Of a stretch of 64,000 nucleotides of DNA, positions 25,785-34,438 are shown one piece after another. Position 1 is the first letter of the stretch. Each line of letters starts with the position of its first letter. The stretch is from NCBI GenBank assembly GCA_002409595.1, contig DHNQ01000001.1, positions 115,083-179,082 on the forward strand, written 5' to 3'. Both the position numbers and the translations under genes were made by a program. The stretch comes from Dysgonomonas sp. UBA5412 (lineage in GTDB: Bacteria > Bacteroidota > Bacteroidia > Bacteroidales > Dysgonomonadaceae). Under the pieces are notes generated by a model. It was not told where the DNA came from. It did not search any database and saw only the letters and a program-made list of their open reading frames with translations.

Positions 25785-26026
25785 ATAATAAAAAGAGAGA
25801 TACAAACTGAATGTATCTCTCTTTCTTATATAAAAGTCGTATTGGCGGATATAGCCGAAACTCCATAAAACAGGATTTGAGTGCCTCGATCCCTTTGTAA
25901 TCCACCGTGCAAAGCAACCCGAAGGTGTGGCCCGCCATTAGAATCAAAAGCTTGTCTCGGATATTTTAATTAATTGATGAGTTTCCCAATCGACCAACAC
26001 GACTTAGACTAGCTTTTTCAATAACT
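25785..26026 (-). ncRNA. Structured non-coding RNA gene, 6S-like shape
   Basis: A full consensus promoter (26063-26032) and a perfect hairpin terminator with T tract (25824-25785) define a transcript of about 240 bases that contains no credible ORF. Pairing I can trace: a 12-bp closing stem 26005-25994 with 25845-25834 (one G-U pair), a 7-bp stem 25985-25979 with 25863-25857, then a large bubble with about 35 bases on each side whose 3' side holds a GAG-GCA-CUC hairpin (25887-25879), then a terminal arm in which UAAU/AUUA and CCAC/GUGG enclose two small hairpins, one with a UUCG tetraloop (25926-25917). A closing stem, central bubble with 3' hairpin and terminal arm over ~172 bases fits 6S RNA, but I recognise it only by architecture. 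Confidence 0.75.
25792..25824 (-). terminator. Intrinsic terminator of the ncRNA
   Basis: Perfect 13-bp stem (AAAGAGAGATACA / TGTATCTCTCTTT) with a 7-base loop and, on the minus strand, a TTTTTATTATT tail. Confidence 0.88.
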
Positions 26027-26031
26027 TATTT

Positions 26032-26063
26032 CAAAATTATGTAGAATATTTGAAACAAACAAA
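26032..26063 (-). promoter_or_regulatory. Full Bacteroidetes promoter of the ncRNA
   Basis: On the minus strand TTTG (26063-26060) is followed after exactly 20 bases by TAATTTTG (26039-26032). No coding start follows; the next feature is the RNA's closing stem. Confidence 0.75.
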
Positions 26064-26070
26064 TAATTCT

Positions 26071-26229
26071 TTAAGATTTAATTGATTTTGCTTTTGTACT
26101 GCATCCACAGCTAGAGCATCCACAACTACCTTTTTGTGATTTATGCGAAAAGAAAAAAGCATATACTCGACTGATAATCAAAGCAGCTACTGCAAATCCG
26201 ATAATACCAACTATGATCTCTTGTACCAT
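26071..26229 (-). CDS. FeoB-associated Cys-rich membrane protein
   Basis: I place the start at ATG 26229 (52 residues, MVQEIIVGIIGF), because a -7 element at 26266-26259 lies between it and the upstream in-frame ATG at 26322, and the latter would run through the SusD terminator. The protein is one transmembrane helix (residues ~4-25) followed by a short cytosolic tail with KGSCGCSSCGCS. This matches the FeoB-associated Cys-rich family, encoded next to feoB in many bacteria and thought to help ferrous iron uptake. Here it is separated from feoAB by a SusC/SusD pair. Confidence 0.8.
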   Translation of the reverse strand: MVQEIIVGIIGFAVAALIISRVYAFFFSHKSQKGSCGCSSCGCSTKAKSIKS

Positions 26230-26258
26230 TTCTTTTAAACTTATTTTGTTTATATAAA

Positions 26259-26266
26259 CAAAGTTA
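26259..26266 (-). promoter_or_regulatory. -7 element TAACTTTG for the Cys-rich small protein
   Basis: TAnnTTTG match; predicted start site about 24 bases before ATG 26229. Confidence 0.4.
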
Positions 26267-26310
26267 AGTATGATATTGAAAGGAAAAAAGAGAATCGGGT
26301 TAAAAGAAAT

Positions 26311-26345
26311 AAAAAACTCCAAAGAACTAATCTTTGGAGTTTTTT
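26311..26345 (-). terminator. Intrinsic terminator of the susCD operon
   Basis: Perfect 15-bp stem (AAAAAACTCCAAAGA / TCTTTGGAGTTTTTT) with a 5-base loop, 16 bases beyond the SusD stop on the minus strand, ending in T6. Confidence 0.9.
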
Positions 26346-26361
26346 TATTTATTGAATTATC

Positions 26362-27789
26362 TTATTTTGGTAGACCATCAGACCAGTTCGGATTCTGAAT
26401 AACACCAAAACCAGAATTAATTTCATCTGCAGGTATTGGGTACACAAATTTAGATGCATCAAAATTAGGTTTAGAATCTGCAGCTACAGTTATCAACTCT
26501 CCTGTACGTCTAACATCATAATAGCGATGTCCTTCTTCGAAGAACTCTCTAATTCGCTCTTGAGCTATAAAAGATAATAAATTAACTTTAGTAGAAGGCA
26601 ATTGAGTATATGCTGTTATTGCTTTATCTCTTTTTGCTGTATAGTATAGAGCTTTTTGAGAAGCCTCAATATTACCCGCTACTGCTTCAGCCTCTGCTAT
26701 AATTAAATACATTTCTGATTTTCTAAATACAGGAATATTATTAACTGCTTGTGCTGTTGATATTCCATCAAATTTAGCAGGATGAATTCCTGATTGAAGC
26801 TCTGATATTAATTTTAGTCTAATATCTGTACTCTTAAACACTTTAAGAATGTCAGCATTTAAAGCTCCTTTATATGAACCATATAAAGTATTCAAAGAGT
26901 TGGCTGATAAATTATCATCTGCGGTTTTACTGATTGTAAATATATCCTCATCAGATATGGCTATAGATGACCACATAGCAAGATAGGCTTCATCTGACGG
27001 TTCTTTATTGCCTGCAAGTTCTAATGCCTTTGTAGCCGAAGCTTTCGCAGCAGATAAATTCCCCATATACAGATAGACTCTTGCCTCTAAGGCATATATT
27101 GCCGCTTCATTCATAAAAAATGCAGAAGGAGCATCTAATTTAGCATTCAATGCTTTAGTCATATAACTTTTAGCATCCTTAATATCAGCTAATATTTGAG
27201 TATACGTTTCTCCCAAAGTAGATCTTTCTACATTTTCAAAAGCTTCAATTGGCTTATCAACGACCAACACTACACCTAAATTATCAGTTCCTGCACTATA
27301 AGGTAAAGAGAAGATATTCGCTAAAGTAAATGTTGTTAAAGCTCTTAATGAATAACATTGAGATACATAGAGATCAATCTCTGCCTTGTTTTTATCTGTA
27401 AGATTTTGGACATTATTTAAAACATTCTTACTGCCTTCAATAGTTCTTACTGAACGATCAATCACTTTATAACCATATTCCCAAACTTGTTCCAATTCAG
27501 AAGTAGTTTCGGATACAATATAACGGCTAAAATTAGAATAATGTCCAGAGCTTGGACTACCAACAGCAATATCAGAAGCCATATCGCCGATAGCAACAAC
27601 ATTTTTTCCATAAAATCTATAAGTACCAAAGGCCCAATAAGCACCTGTCATCCCATTATGGATATCTTGTACAGATTCATAAGCATTATCTGTTGGAATA
27701 TCCTGATAATTATCGACATCCAAGCTACAAGAGGTAGCAAAGACCAGCATTCCAACAATAAAAAATAATGTTTTATATATTTTTTTCAT
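26362..27789 (-). CDS. SusD/RagB-family nutrient-binding lipoprotein
   Basis: The 475-residue protein has a lipobox at Cys21 (FATSC), placing it on the cell surface, and the SusD fold: N-terminal NAYESVQDIHNGMTGAYW, TPR-like helices in the middle (QCYSLRALTTFTLANIFSLPYS; in part), the conserved YLIIAEAEAVAGN helix (~375) and a C-terminal QERIREFFEEGHRYYDVRRT segment (~410-429). SusD proteins capture a ligand and lid the partner SusC transporter encoded directly upstream (20-base gap). The ligand is usually a glycan but can be peptide, nucleoside or chelated metal; nothing here fixes it. Confidence 0.9.
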   Translation of the reverse strand: MKKIYKTLFFIVGMLVFATSCSLDVDNYQDIPTDNAYESVQDIHNGMTGAYWAFGTYRFYGKNVVAIGDMASDIAVGSPSSGHYSNFSRYIVSETTSELEQVWEYGYKVIDRSVRTIEGSKNVLNNVQNLTDKNKAEIDLYVSQCYSLRALTTFTLANIFSLPYSAGTDNLGVVLVVDKPIEAFENVERSTLGETYTQILADIKDAKSYMTKALNAKLDAPSAFFMNEAAIYALEARVYLYMGNLSAAKASATKALELAGNKEPSDEAYLAMWSSIAISDEDIFTISKTADDNLSANSLNTLYGSYKGALNADILKVFKSTDIRLKLISELQSGIHPAKFDGISTAQAVNNIPVFRKSEMYLIIAEAEAVAGNIEASQKALYYTAKRDKAITAYTQLPSTKVNLLSFIAQERIREFFEEGHRYYDVRRTGELITVAADSKPNFDASKFVYPIPADEINSGFGVIQNPNWSDGLPK

Positions 27790-27809
27790 GTAATTTTATA
27801 TTAAAAAAA

Positions 27810-30800
27810 TTAAAAACCTAATGTTATGCCAAATACAAAGCTTCTTGCTGATGGGAAATTCCACCATTGAACACCATCTGCAGTTACTCCCGATGGATCA
27901 AATCCTCTGTAATCTCCATCCGCAAAAGTATATAGATTCTCAGCATTAACGAACACACGAGCATTATTAACAAATGCTTTTTTTAGTAAATTTTTAGGAA
28001 GAGTATACCCCAAAGTTAATGATCTTATCTTCAGGTAATCTCCGTTCATCAAAAAGCGTGATGACGCACTGTTTTCATAACCAGTTGGGAAAGCTCTTAA
28101 TCTAGGTACTTTTGCATTATCTCCGGGATTTTGCCAACGATTATCATATACATATTGAGTATAGGTACCATACCATGTACTACCAATCTGTTCATCATAG
28201 CGTAAACTATTTCCATAGATTTTACCTCCGAGAGAATAATTTAACTGAAATGCAAAATCAAATCCTTTCCACTCTAATCTTGAAGAAAAAGCTCCAATTA
28301 GATCAGGATCAGCTGTACCAACATATCTCTTTTTTGCTAAATTATAATTTGTTGTAGTTTCGTCACCTTCTTCGTTTAGGTACCAAAGACCATCACCTGT
28401 TTCTGGATCCACACCTGCCCATTCTTTCATTTTGAAAGTGTAATACGGTCTTCCTTTTTCAACAATAGTTGTTGCAGTTTCAATAGGATTATCGGTGCTT
28501 AGTTTTTCTATTTTATTTTTATTATGCGACGCAGTTATGCCAATATTCCATTTAAGATCAGCTGTATTTATAACATTAGCATTAACACTAATCTCAAATC
28601 CTTTATTAGATAATTCACCAACATTACTATAATATGAATTTAAACCGGTAGTAAATGATGTCGGAACTGCAAAGACCATATCAGTCGTCTTATGATTATA
28701 GTAATCAAATTCTACATTTAAAAATTTAAATAAGGCCAAATCAACACCCACATTGAATTTATTCGTTTGTTCCCATTTAAGTTTTGAATTTCCGAATTGT
28801 AAATGTCCACTACCTGGTAGTCCATTATAATTGTACCCAAATCCAAATAAGTCATTAGCAGCATACCAGCCATCTGTACCAACTCGTCCAACTTCTTGAT
28901 TACCTGTGGTACCATAACTTGCTCGCAAGTTCACATTGTTTAACCATTCTGCAGTCGAAGCCATAAAATCTTCTCCTGTCAATCTATATTTTGCTCCAAT
29001 TGACCAAAATGGGGCCCATCTATTATCTGAACCAAATCGAGAAGATCCATCGTAACGGAAACTTCCGGATAAATAATATTTAGACATATAATCATATTGG
29101 ACATTTGTAAAATACGAATTTAGGACTAATTCATTTTTAAGAGTAGAAGCCGAACCCGGTACTGCAGCGTTAGATACTGAATTTAAATAATCTACAGGAT
29201 AATTAGATGCAGACAAATAAGCTTCCTTTAAAGAAGTTTTCTGTCCTTCTTGACCTAACAAAACATTTAAATTGTGCTTATCATTAAATGTCTTCATATA
29301 ATTCAAGGTATTTGTTATTGTCAACAAAGTTCTAGTAGAACTAGTGTTTTCTCCCATACCTCTCATATCACTACCTTGAGGTTGTAAAAAAGACCAATAT
29401 CCAAATTCATCCATATAATAAATATCAGCACCAAATCGAGAAGTAAATGTTAACTCTTCTGTAAAATTCAATTGCAGATAAGGAGCAACAATTGCTCTAT
29501 ATTGTTTTTGAGTATTTTTATCCCCTTTCTCACTTCTTTGGGCTACTGGATTATATCCATTTATAGTATCAAAATTCCAGTCTCCTTTTTCATCTTTAAC
29601 CGGAGTTAAAGGAGATTGCATATAAGCCTGAGTAATAGGGTCAGTAAAATATCCACCGCCTGCTCCCATATTCGTTTCAGTCAAAGACAAATTGGTATTC
29701 AAACCATATTTAACAAACTTAGATGGGGACTGATCAATATTAAGACGGAAAGAGTAACGTTCTAAATCTTTCCCTATTATAAAAGATTCATTATTTAAAT
29801 AGTTAAATGATAAAAAATATTTAGGAGCTGTTGCGCTCTGTGCTCCACCTTGTAGATCCAAACCATATTCTTGAATCATACCAGTACGAGTAACTTCATC
29901 ATACCAATTAGTATCATTATTCAAATCCCAACCTGTGTACCAAGCGTAAAAATCTTTCATTCCACTAGATGTGTAAGGCAGATTTAATTTTTCACTAACA
30001 TTATATTTATTAACTGTAGAATTAGCTCCATATTGCTTATAGTTATTTAGAAGAGCCTCTGTTGCTAATTCAATATTTTTATCTCTATTTACTAGTTTAT
30101 AATTTCCATTTAAAGAAGGTCTAGTTTCAAAACCCAATTTAGCTGTAAAATTAACTGTTGGTTTTCCACTCTTACCTGTCTTTGTTGTTATCACAATAAC
30201 ACCATTAGCTGCTCTTGCTCCATAAATAGATGTTGCAGTTGCGTCCTTTAAGACTGTAATACTTTCAATATCTGAAGAACTTAATGTAGATAATGGGCTT
30301 AATTCTTGTCCTTCACTCTTACGAGTGCCAACCACATCTGTAGAAATCGGAATTCCGTCAATAACATAAAGAGGTTGTGTGCCTGAGTTTATAGAGTTAC
30401 GCCCACGAATAAAAATATTCGCAGGTGCTCCAGGCTGTCCAGACCCTACATTCATCTGAAGTCCAGGAACAACACCATCCAAAGCCTTAATAGCATTCGC
30501 ATCGTTTCGAGCTTCAATATTAGCCTGATTAATAGTTGCCGCAGCTCCGGTAAAGGCTGCTTTTTTTGTTACTCCATATCCTGTAACAACAACATCACTC
30601 AGAATATGATCATCATTACCCATAACAATATCCATATTCGAAGCTGCTTTTGCTTCTACAGATTTCATACCTACTAATGTAAATACTAATGTATTTTTAC
30701 CATCCGGCACATTAATAGAAAACTTTCCATCCAAGTCGGTCACAGTACCAACTGTGGTACCTTTCACTACGACTGAAGCACTAATAACAGGCTCGCCGTT

Positions 30801-30899
30801 ATCATCAACAACGGTACCTGAAGCCTTAGTTGTTTGTGCTACGATAAATCCAATGCTTAAAAATAAGCAGGATAAAGTCAACATCACTCTTTTCTTCAT
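27810..30899 (-). CDS. SusC/RagA-family TonB-dependent outer membrane transporter
   Basis: This 1029-residue protein has a signal peptide (ending FIVAQ), a carboxypeptidase-D-like regulatory domain (~25-95, SGTVVDDNGEPVISASVVVK), a TonB-box-like SDVVVTGYG segment (~103-111), a plug domain with IFIRGRNSINSGTQPLYVIDG (in part) and SITVLKDATATSIYGARAAN, and a 22-strand barrel ending in ITLGF. It imports ligands held by its SusD partner using TonB-ExbBD energy. No sigma/anti-sigma, hybrid two-component regulator or glycoside hydrolase lies nearby, so this is a minimal susCD pair. Its leader is about 100 bases and contains an inverted repeat. Confidence 0.93.
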   Translation of the reverse strand: MKKRVMLTLSCLFLSIGFIVAQTTKASGTVVDDNGEPVISASVVVKGTTVGTVTDLDGKFSINVPDGKNTLVFTLVGMKSVEAKAASNMDIVMGNDDHILSDVVVTGYGVTKKAAFTGAAATINQANIEARNDANAIKALDGVVPGLQMNVGSGQPGAPANIFIRGRNSINSGTQPLYVIDGIPISTDVVGTRKSEGQELSPLSTLSSSDIESITVLKDATATSIYGARAANGVIVITTKTGKSGKPTVNFTAKLGFETRPSLNGNYKLVNRDKNIELATEALLNNYKQYGANSTVNKYNVSEKLNLPYTSSGMKDFYAWYTGWDLNNDTNWYDEVTRTGMIQEYGLDLQGGAQSATAPKYFLSFNYLNNESFIIGKDLERYSFRLNIDQSPSKFVKYGLNTNLSLTETNMGAGGGYFTDPITQAYMQSPLTPVKDEKGDWNFDTINGYNPVAQRSEKGDKNTQKQYRAIVAPYLQLNFTEELTFTSRFGADIYYMDEFGYWSFLQPQGSDMRGMGENTSSTRTLLTITNTLNYMKTFNDKHNLNVLLGQEGQKTSLKEAYLSASNYPVDYLNSVSNAAVPGSASTLKNELVLNSYFTNVQYDYMSKYYLSGSFRYDGSSRFGSDNRWAPFWSIGAKYRLTGEDFMASTAEWLNNVNLRASYGTTGNQEVGRVGTDGWYAANDLFGFGYNYNGLPGSGHLQFGNSKLKWEQTNKFNVGVDLALFKFLNVEFDYYNHKTTDMVFAVPTSFTTGLNSYYSNVGELSNKGFEISVNANVINTADLKWNIGITASHNKNKIEKLSTDNPIETATTIVEKGRPYYTFKMKEWAGVDPETGDGLWYLNEEGDETTTNYNLAKKRYVGTADPDLIGAFSSRLEWKGFDFAFQLNYSLGGKIYGNSLRYDEQIGSTWYGTYTQYVYDNRWQNPGDNAKVPRLRAFPTGYENSASSRFLMNGDYLKIRSLTLGYTLPKNLLKKAFVNNARVFVNAENLYTFADGDYRGFDPSGVTADGVQWWNFPSARSFVFGITLGF

Positions 30900-30961
30900 A
30901 CAAACACTACTTTATTAAAATTAAAAACAATTTCTTCAAGAAAAACATCCTTTTAACATTT

Positions 30962-30989
30962 TGATGCTATTATTGAGCTTTTAGCATCA
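30962..30989 (-). promoter_or_regulatory. Inverted repeat in the susC leader
   Basis: TGATGCTA and TAGCATCA pair perfectly across a 12-base loop. It falls inside the predicted transcript leader (start site near 31001), 63 bases before the ATG, so it could be an RNA hairpin or an operator. No T run follows, so it is not a typical attenuator. Confidence 0.4.
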
Positions 30990-31006
30990 GTTTGCTTTCT
31001 AAGATG

Positions 31007-31014
31007 CAAATTTA
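31007..31014 (-). promoter_or_regulatory. -7 element TAAATTTG for susCD
   Basis: TAnnTTTG match about 108 bases before the SusC ATG. The -33 region lacks TTTG, which would fit an activator-dependent promoter. Confidence 0.45.
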
Positions 31015-31112
31015 GGCATTTTTCACGAATAAAAAAACTTTGAGTGAAATTATCCAAAATTTGTCAATTTGAAAGCATTAACAGTCAACAATATATAAAA
31101 ACAAGAGGTCAT

Positions 31113-31125
31113 CTGTAAATTACAG
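31113..31125. promoter_or_regulatory. Palindrome upstream of the susC promoter, operator candidate
   Basis: CTGTAA and TTACAG form a perfect dyad around one central A, about 100 bp upstream of the susC -7 element. Such a short dyad may be chance. Confidence 0.25.
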
Positions 31126-31251
31126 GCCATTTCATATCATTCTGATAGATAATATCTAGGTAAAGAGAACCAAAGAAGATCCAAAAGAAGAGTAAAGTCT
31201 ATTAAAAACTTTCTTTTTAACACTTATTCTTAGTGTTTTTATAAATAAATA

Positions 31252-31280
31252 GAAAAGAGCAATAGATTATTGCTCTTTTC
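31252..31280 (-). terminator. Intrinsic terminator of feoAB
   Basis: Perfect 13-bp stem (GAAAAGAGCAATA / TATTGCTCTTTTC) with a 3-base loop, 60 bases after the FeoB stop on the minus strand, followed by a T-rich stretch. Confidence 0.85.
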
Positions 31281-31339
31281 TCAAAAATATAACATGAAGA
31301 TATCTTATAAGATAAAAATATCTCAAAAAGACAAGTAAT

Positions 31340-33835
31340 CTAGAATAAAACACCTATTTGATACACTAGAAACGATACAATCCATGCAAGTAAGGTAGTA
31401 TAAATAACACTAAACATACCCCACTTCCAAGAACCTGATTCCTCTTTAATTGCAGCAATAGTTGCGACACAAGGAAAGTAAATCAGCACAAAAAGTAGCA
31501 AACTGACAACAACCAGTGGTGTAAATACAGGGGCTCCATCTGCATACGACTCATTCACTAATCGAGCCTCTAAAGATTCTTGATTTTCTGGATCTCCTGT
31601 ATATAAAACCCCTAAGGTACTAACAACAACTTCTTTTGCTGCCATTCCCGAGAGCAGGCTTATACTAATTTTCCAATCAAAACCTAAAGGTCGCATCACA
31701 GGTTCGATTGTCTTTCCCACTCGACCTATATAGGATCCTTCCTGATGAGCAATATTTCGTTTGTCTTCAATTTCTTCTATTAAAGATGCTTTATGAGATA
31801 TATCCATACCATTAGTACTTGCTTGAGCCTCTACCTGAGCTATTTTATCATCAAAATAAGCCTCCCTTTCTTTATCCTGAGGGAAATACCCTAAAAACCA
31901 AATAATAATGGAAGCTACAAGAATCACACCTCCCATTTTCCTCAAATACTGTCTCGATTTATCCCACATGTGTATTGACACTGCCTTTACTGTAGGCATG
32001 CGATATGGGGGTAATTCCATAACAAAAGGCATATCCTCCTTCGGGAATAAAAATCGCTTGAAGAGTCTCGCTGACAAAACAGCAATTAATATACCGGTAA
32101 AGTAAAGTCCAAATAAAACAAATCCGGCATATGCTTTAAAAAAAACTCCGGCAAACAATAAATAAACCGGTAAGCGCGCACTACAAGACATGAAAGGATT
32201 GATAAGCATTGTTATCATTCGACTATTACGACTCTCTATGGTACGGGTGGCCAATATAGCAGGTACATTACAACCAAATCCCATTACTAAAGGAATAAAC
32301 GATTTGCCATGCAAGCCCATCTTGTGCATAACCTTATCCATTATAAAAGCCGCCCTCGCCATATACCCCGAATCTTCCATAAAGGAAATAAAAGCATACA
32401 GAATTAAGATATTGGGAAGGAAAACAATTACACCTCCAACTCCACCAATAATTCCGTCAACAATCAAATCTTTCAGCATACCTTCCGGCATTGTACCTCT
32501 AATATAATCACCCAACAAACCCACACCACTCTCTATCCACTCCATAGGATAAGCTCCCAAACGGAATGTACACTCAAACATAACCCACATGAAGAAGAAA
32601 AAAAGAGGGAAGCCTAAATATTTGTTAGTGACAAGAGAATCTATAAAACGAGTCTTCTCCGATTCGTTTATTTTTTCCTTTAATGTTTCTTTCAATCCTC
32701 CTGCAATAAAACCATATCTTGCATTAGTCAATGCTGATTCTGTATCTTCTTTGAGAGTATCTTCTATATATTTTACTTCAGCATCCCGAATTTCAAAAAC
32801 CTTATCCTTATCGGGCAACATAGAGACATATGTATCAATATCTTTATCTTTCTCCAACAATTTAATGGCAACATAACGACGGGGAAATGCAAGATCTACA
32901 TCTTTTAGCTTCTCTATTTGAATATTTAATTTGCTGATCGAATTTTCTATTGTATTTCCATAATATATATGTACTTTTCGGGCAATAGGTTCTTCTTGCT
33001 CGTAAACTCGAATTACAGCATCAAACAAATCCCCAATACCGGCTCCGGTCTTAGCCACTGTGGGAACCATAGGTATCCCTATCATCTTAGATAGCTTATG
33101 ATAATCAAATTCACTACCGCTACTAGTCAATTCATCATACATATTCAATGCCATAACAACAGGCACTTCCATATCTATCAGTTCGGTAGTAAGATAAAGA
33201 TTTCGTTCCAAGTTCGAGGCTGCCACAATATTAATAACAACATCGGGCTTTTCCTCTACGATATTCTGTCTAACATACAATTCTTCCGGAGTATATGCCG
33301 AAAGAGAATAAGTACCGGGTAAGTCTACAATTTTGAAAAGATAGCCACCATGCTTAAAGCGTCCTTCTTTAGAATCTACAGTCACACCTCCATAGTTACC
33401 AACATGCTCATGTGCACCCGAAGCAATATTGAACAAGGAAGTCTTTCCTGCATTTGGATTTCCAACCAAAGCGACTGATATCACTTTCTTGCGGGCTTCT
33501 TGATGATTATGCGCATCGGAAGAAACACTATCTCCATTCTGATCATCTTCAGGCTCTGAATAAAAAGGGTCGATTGAAGACGCAGTCTGTATATCTTTCG
33601 TAGGATTAGCGTTGGGATAAGTAACTTCAATAAGCCCTGCCTCACTGCGTCGCAGTGAAACTTCATAATCCATTACTTTATATTTGATAGGGTCTTTCAA
33701 TGGAGCATTCAGGATTACTTTAATAGTCTTACCTTTAATAAAACCCATTTCCAAAATACGTTTACGGAAAGCACCACTCCCATTAACTCTAACAATAACC
33801 CCCTTCTCACCTGTTTTCAGATCAGATAAAAGCAT
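31340..33835 (-). CDS. feoB: FeoA-FeoB fusion, ferrous iron transporter
   Basis: This 831-residue protein fuses an N-terminal FeoA SH3-like domain (~1-72, LLSDLKTGEKGVIVRV) to FeoB. The cytosolic G domain has GNPNAGKTS (~124-132), DLPGTYSL (~170-177) and NMYDEL (~231-236). The membrane part has about eight to ten helices with the two gate repeats, visible as MSCSARLPVYLLF and GMAAKEVVVSTLG, and a final LIYFPCVATIAAIKEE helix whose Cys is a conserved Feo residue. It imports Fe2+ across the inner membrane. The FeoA-FeoB fusion is the common form in Bacteroidetes. A near-consensus -7 box (CATCTTTG, 33870-33863) lies 28 bases before its ATG. Confidence 0.94.
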   Translation of the reverse strand: MLLSDLKTGEKGVIVRVNGSGAFRKRILEMGFIKGKTIKVILNAPLKDPIKYKVMDYEVSLRRSEAGLIEVTYPNANPTKDIQTASSIDPFYSEPEDDQNGDSVSSDAHNHQEARKKVISVALVGNPNAGKTSLFNIASGAHEHVGNYGGVTVDSKEGRFKHGGYLFKIVDLPGTYSLSAYTPEELYVRQNIVEEKPDVVINIVAASNLERNLYLTTELIDMEVPVVMALNMYDELTSSGSEFDYHKLSKMIGIPMVPTVAKTGAGIGDLFDAVIRVYEQEEPIARKVHIYYGNTIENSISKLNIQIEKLKDVDLAFPRRYVAIKLLEKDKDIDTYVSMLPDKDKVFEIRDAEVKYIEDTLKEDTESALTNARYGFIAGGLKETLKEKINESEKTRFIDSLVTNKYLGFPLFFFFMWVMFECTFRLGAYPMEWIESGVGLLGDYIRGTMPEGMLKDLIVDGIIGGVGGVIVFLPNILILYAFISFMEDSGYMARAAFIMDKVMHKMGLHGKSFIPLVMGFGCNVPAILATRTIESRNSRMITMLINPFMSCSARLPVYLLFAGVFFKAYAGFVLFGLYFTGILIAVLSARLFKRFLFPKEDMPFVMELPPYRMPTVKAVSIHMWDKSRQYLRKMGGVILVASIIIWFLGYFPQDKEREAYFDDKIAQVEAQASTNGMDISHKASLIEEIEDKRNIAHQEGSYIGRVGKTIEPVMRPLGFDWKISISLLSGMAAKEVVVSTLGVLYTGDPENQESLEARLVNESYADGAPVFTPLVVVSLLLFVLIYFPCVATIAAIKEESGSWKWGMFSVIYTTLLAWIVSFLVYQIGVLF

Positions 33836-34438
33836 ACTTATATTATTTTATTATTTGAAATGCAAAGATGCATATTTTTTTAGAAAAAAGCACCTTATTT
33901 ACACATGCATTATTTAGAATGAATATAAAATGGATATTAAAATCCATGGCTATAAGCCATCCCAAAACCATTGTAGTAAGAATCTAAAATAAAAAAACCA
34001 ATGCTCAAGAGTTTATACTACAACGGCCAATCTTCAGACTACTTTCCCAAGCAGTAACAAAAGAAATGTTATTCAATAATAAGAACCATTGTCGGAGTAA
34101 TAAATGCCCAATATATCCGAATTGTAACTCTATCGCATTGGTTTTATTTATAAAATCATATAATAATATTATAACTTTAGTAAGAATTTATTATTAAATA
34201 TTTACAATTGCCCGATGATAATACAAAGCACAAAATATAAAAGAGTAATAACATGACAATCAAAAGTTTTGGCTCTAAAAAGACTTCAAAATCAGAACTT
34301 TTAGACTATAAATATCTGTTCACAAAATTACGATTTTGTTTTTGTTTCACAAATTTTGGGTCATTTAATTGTAGGATACAAATAATATTTACTACTGCCA
34401 AAATGATTATCTTTGCAAACAAAAAAAGATAGTACAAC
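33836..34438. other. 600-bp gap between feoAB and mutS2, no convincing gene
   Basis: Divergent intergenic DNA. It holds the feoAB -7-like box (33863-33870), two abutting hairpins (TGGAT/ATCCA at 33931-33946 and ATGGCT/AGCCAT at 33946-33960), a small CAAAAT/ATTTTG hairpin at 34323-34338, and the mutS2 -7 element. A 59-codon ORF at 34253-34432 overlaps that -7 element and has no recognisable features. The centre (33960-34250) has slightly higher GC than its flanks but shows no homology I know. Confidence 0.5.
34408..34415 (+). promoter_or_regulatory. -7 element TATCTTTG for mutS2
   Basis: TAnnTTTG match; predicted start site about 18 bases before the GTG start at 34439, which supports that start codon. 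Confidence 0.5.

Larger units (their letters stand above)
30900..31339. other. Intergenic region between susC and feoAB
   Basis: About 440 bases without a gene. It holds the susC leader with its 8-bp inverted repeat, the susC -7 element, a near-perfect palindrome at 31113-31125, and the feoAB terminator at 31252-31280. The rest is AT-rich with no ORF I would support. Confidence 0.7.

Noticed and set aside
25744..25947. 67-codon ORF on the minus strand
   Set aside because: It starts at a TTG inside the structured RNA and runs through its terminator hairpin; no protein-like composition.
26230..26322. N-terminal extension of the FeoB-associated protein to ATG 26322
   Set aside because: It would pass through the SusD terminator and a TAnnTTTG element, and the start at 26229 gives the usual family length.
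34253..34432. 59-codon ORF before mutS2
   Set aside because: It overlaps the mutS2 -7 element, has no recognisable motif and a low-complexity Phe/Lys composition.
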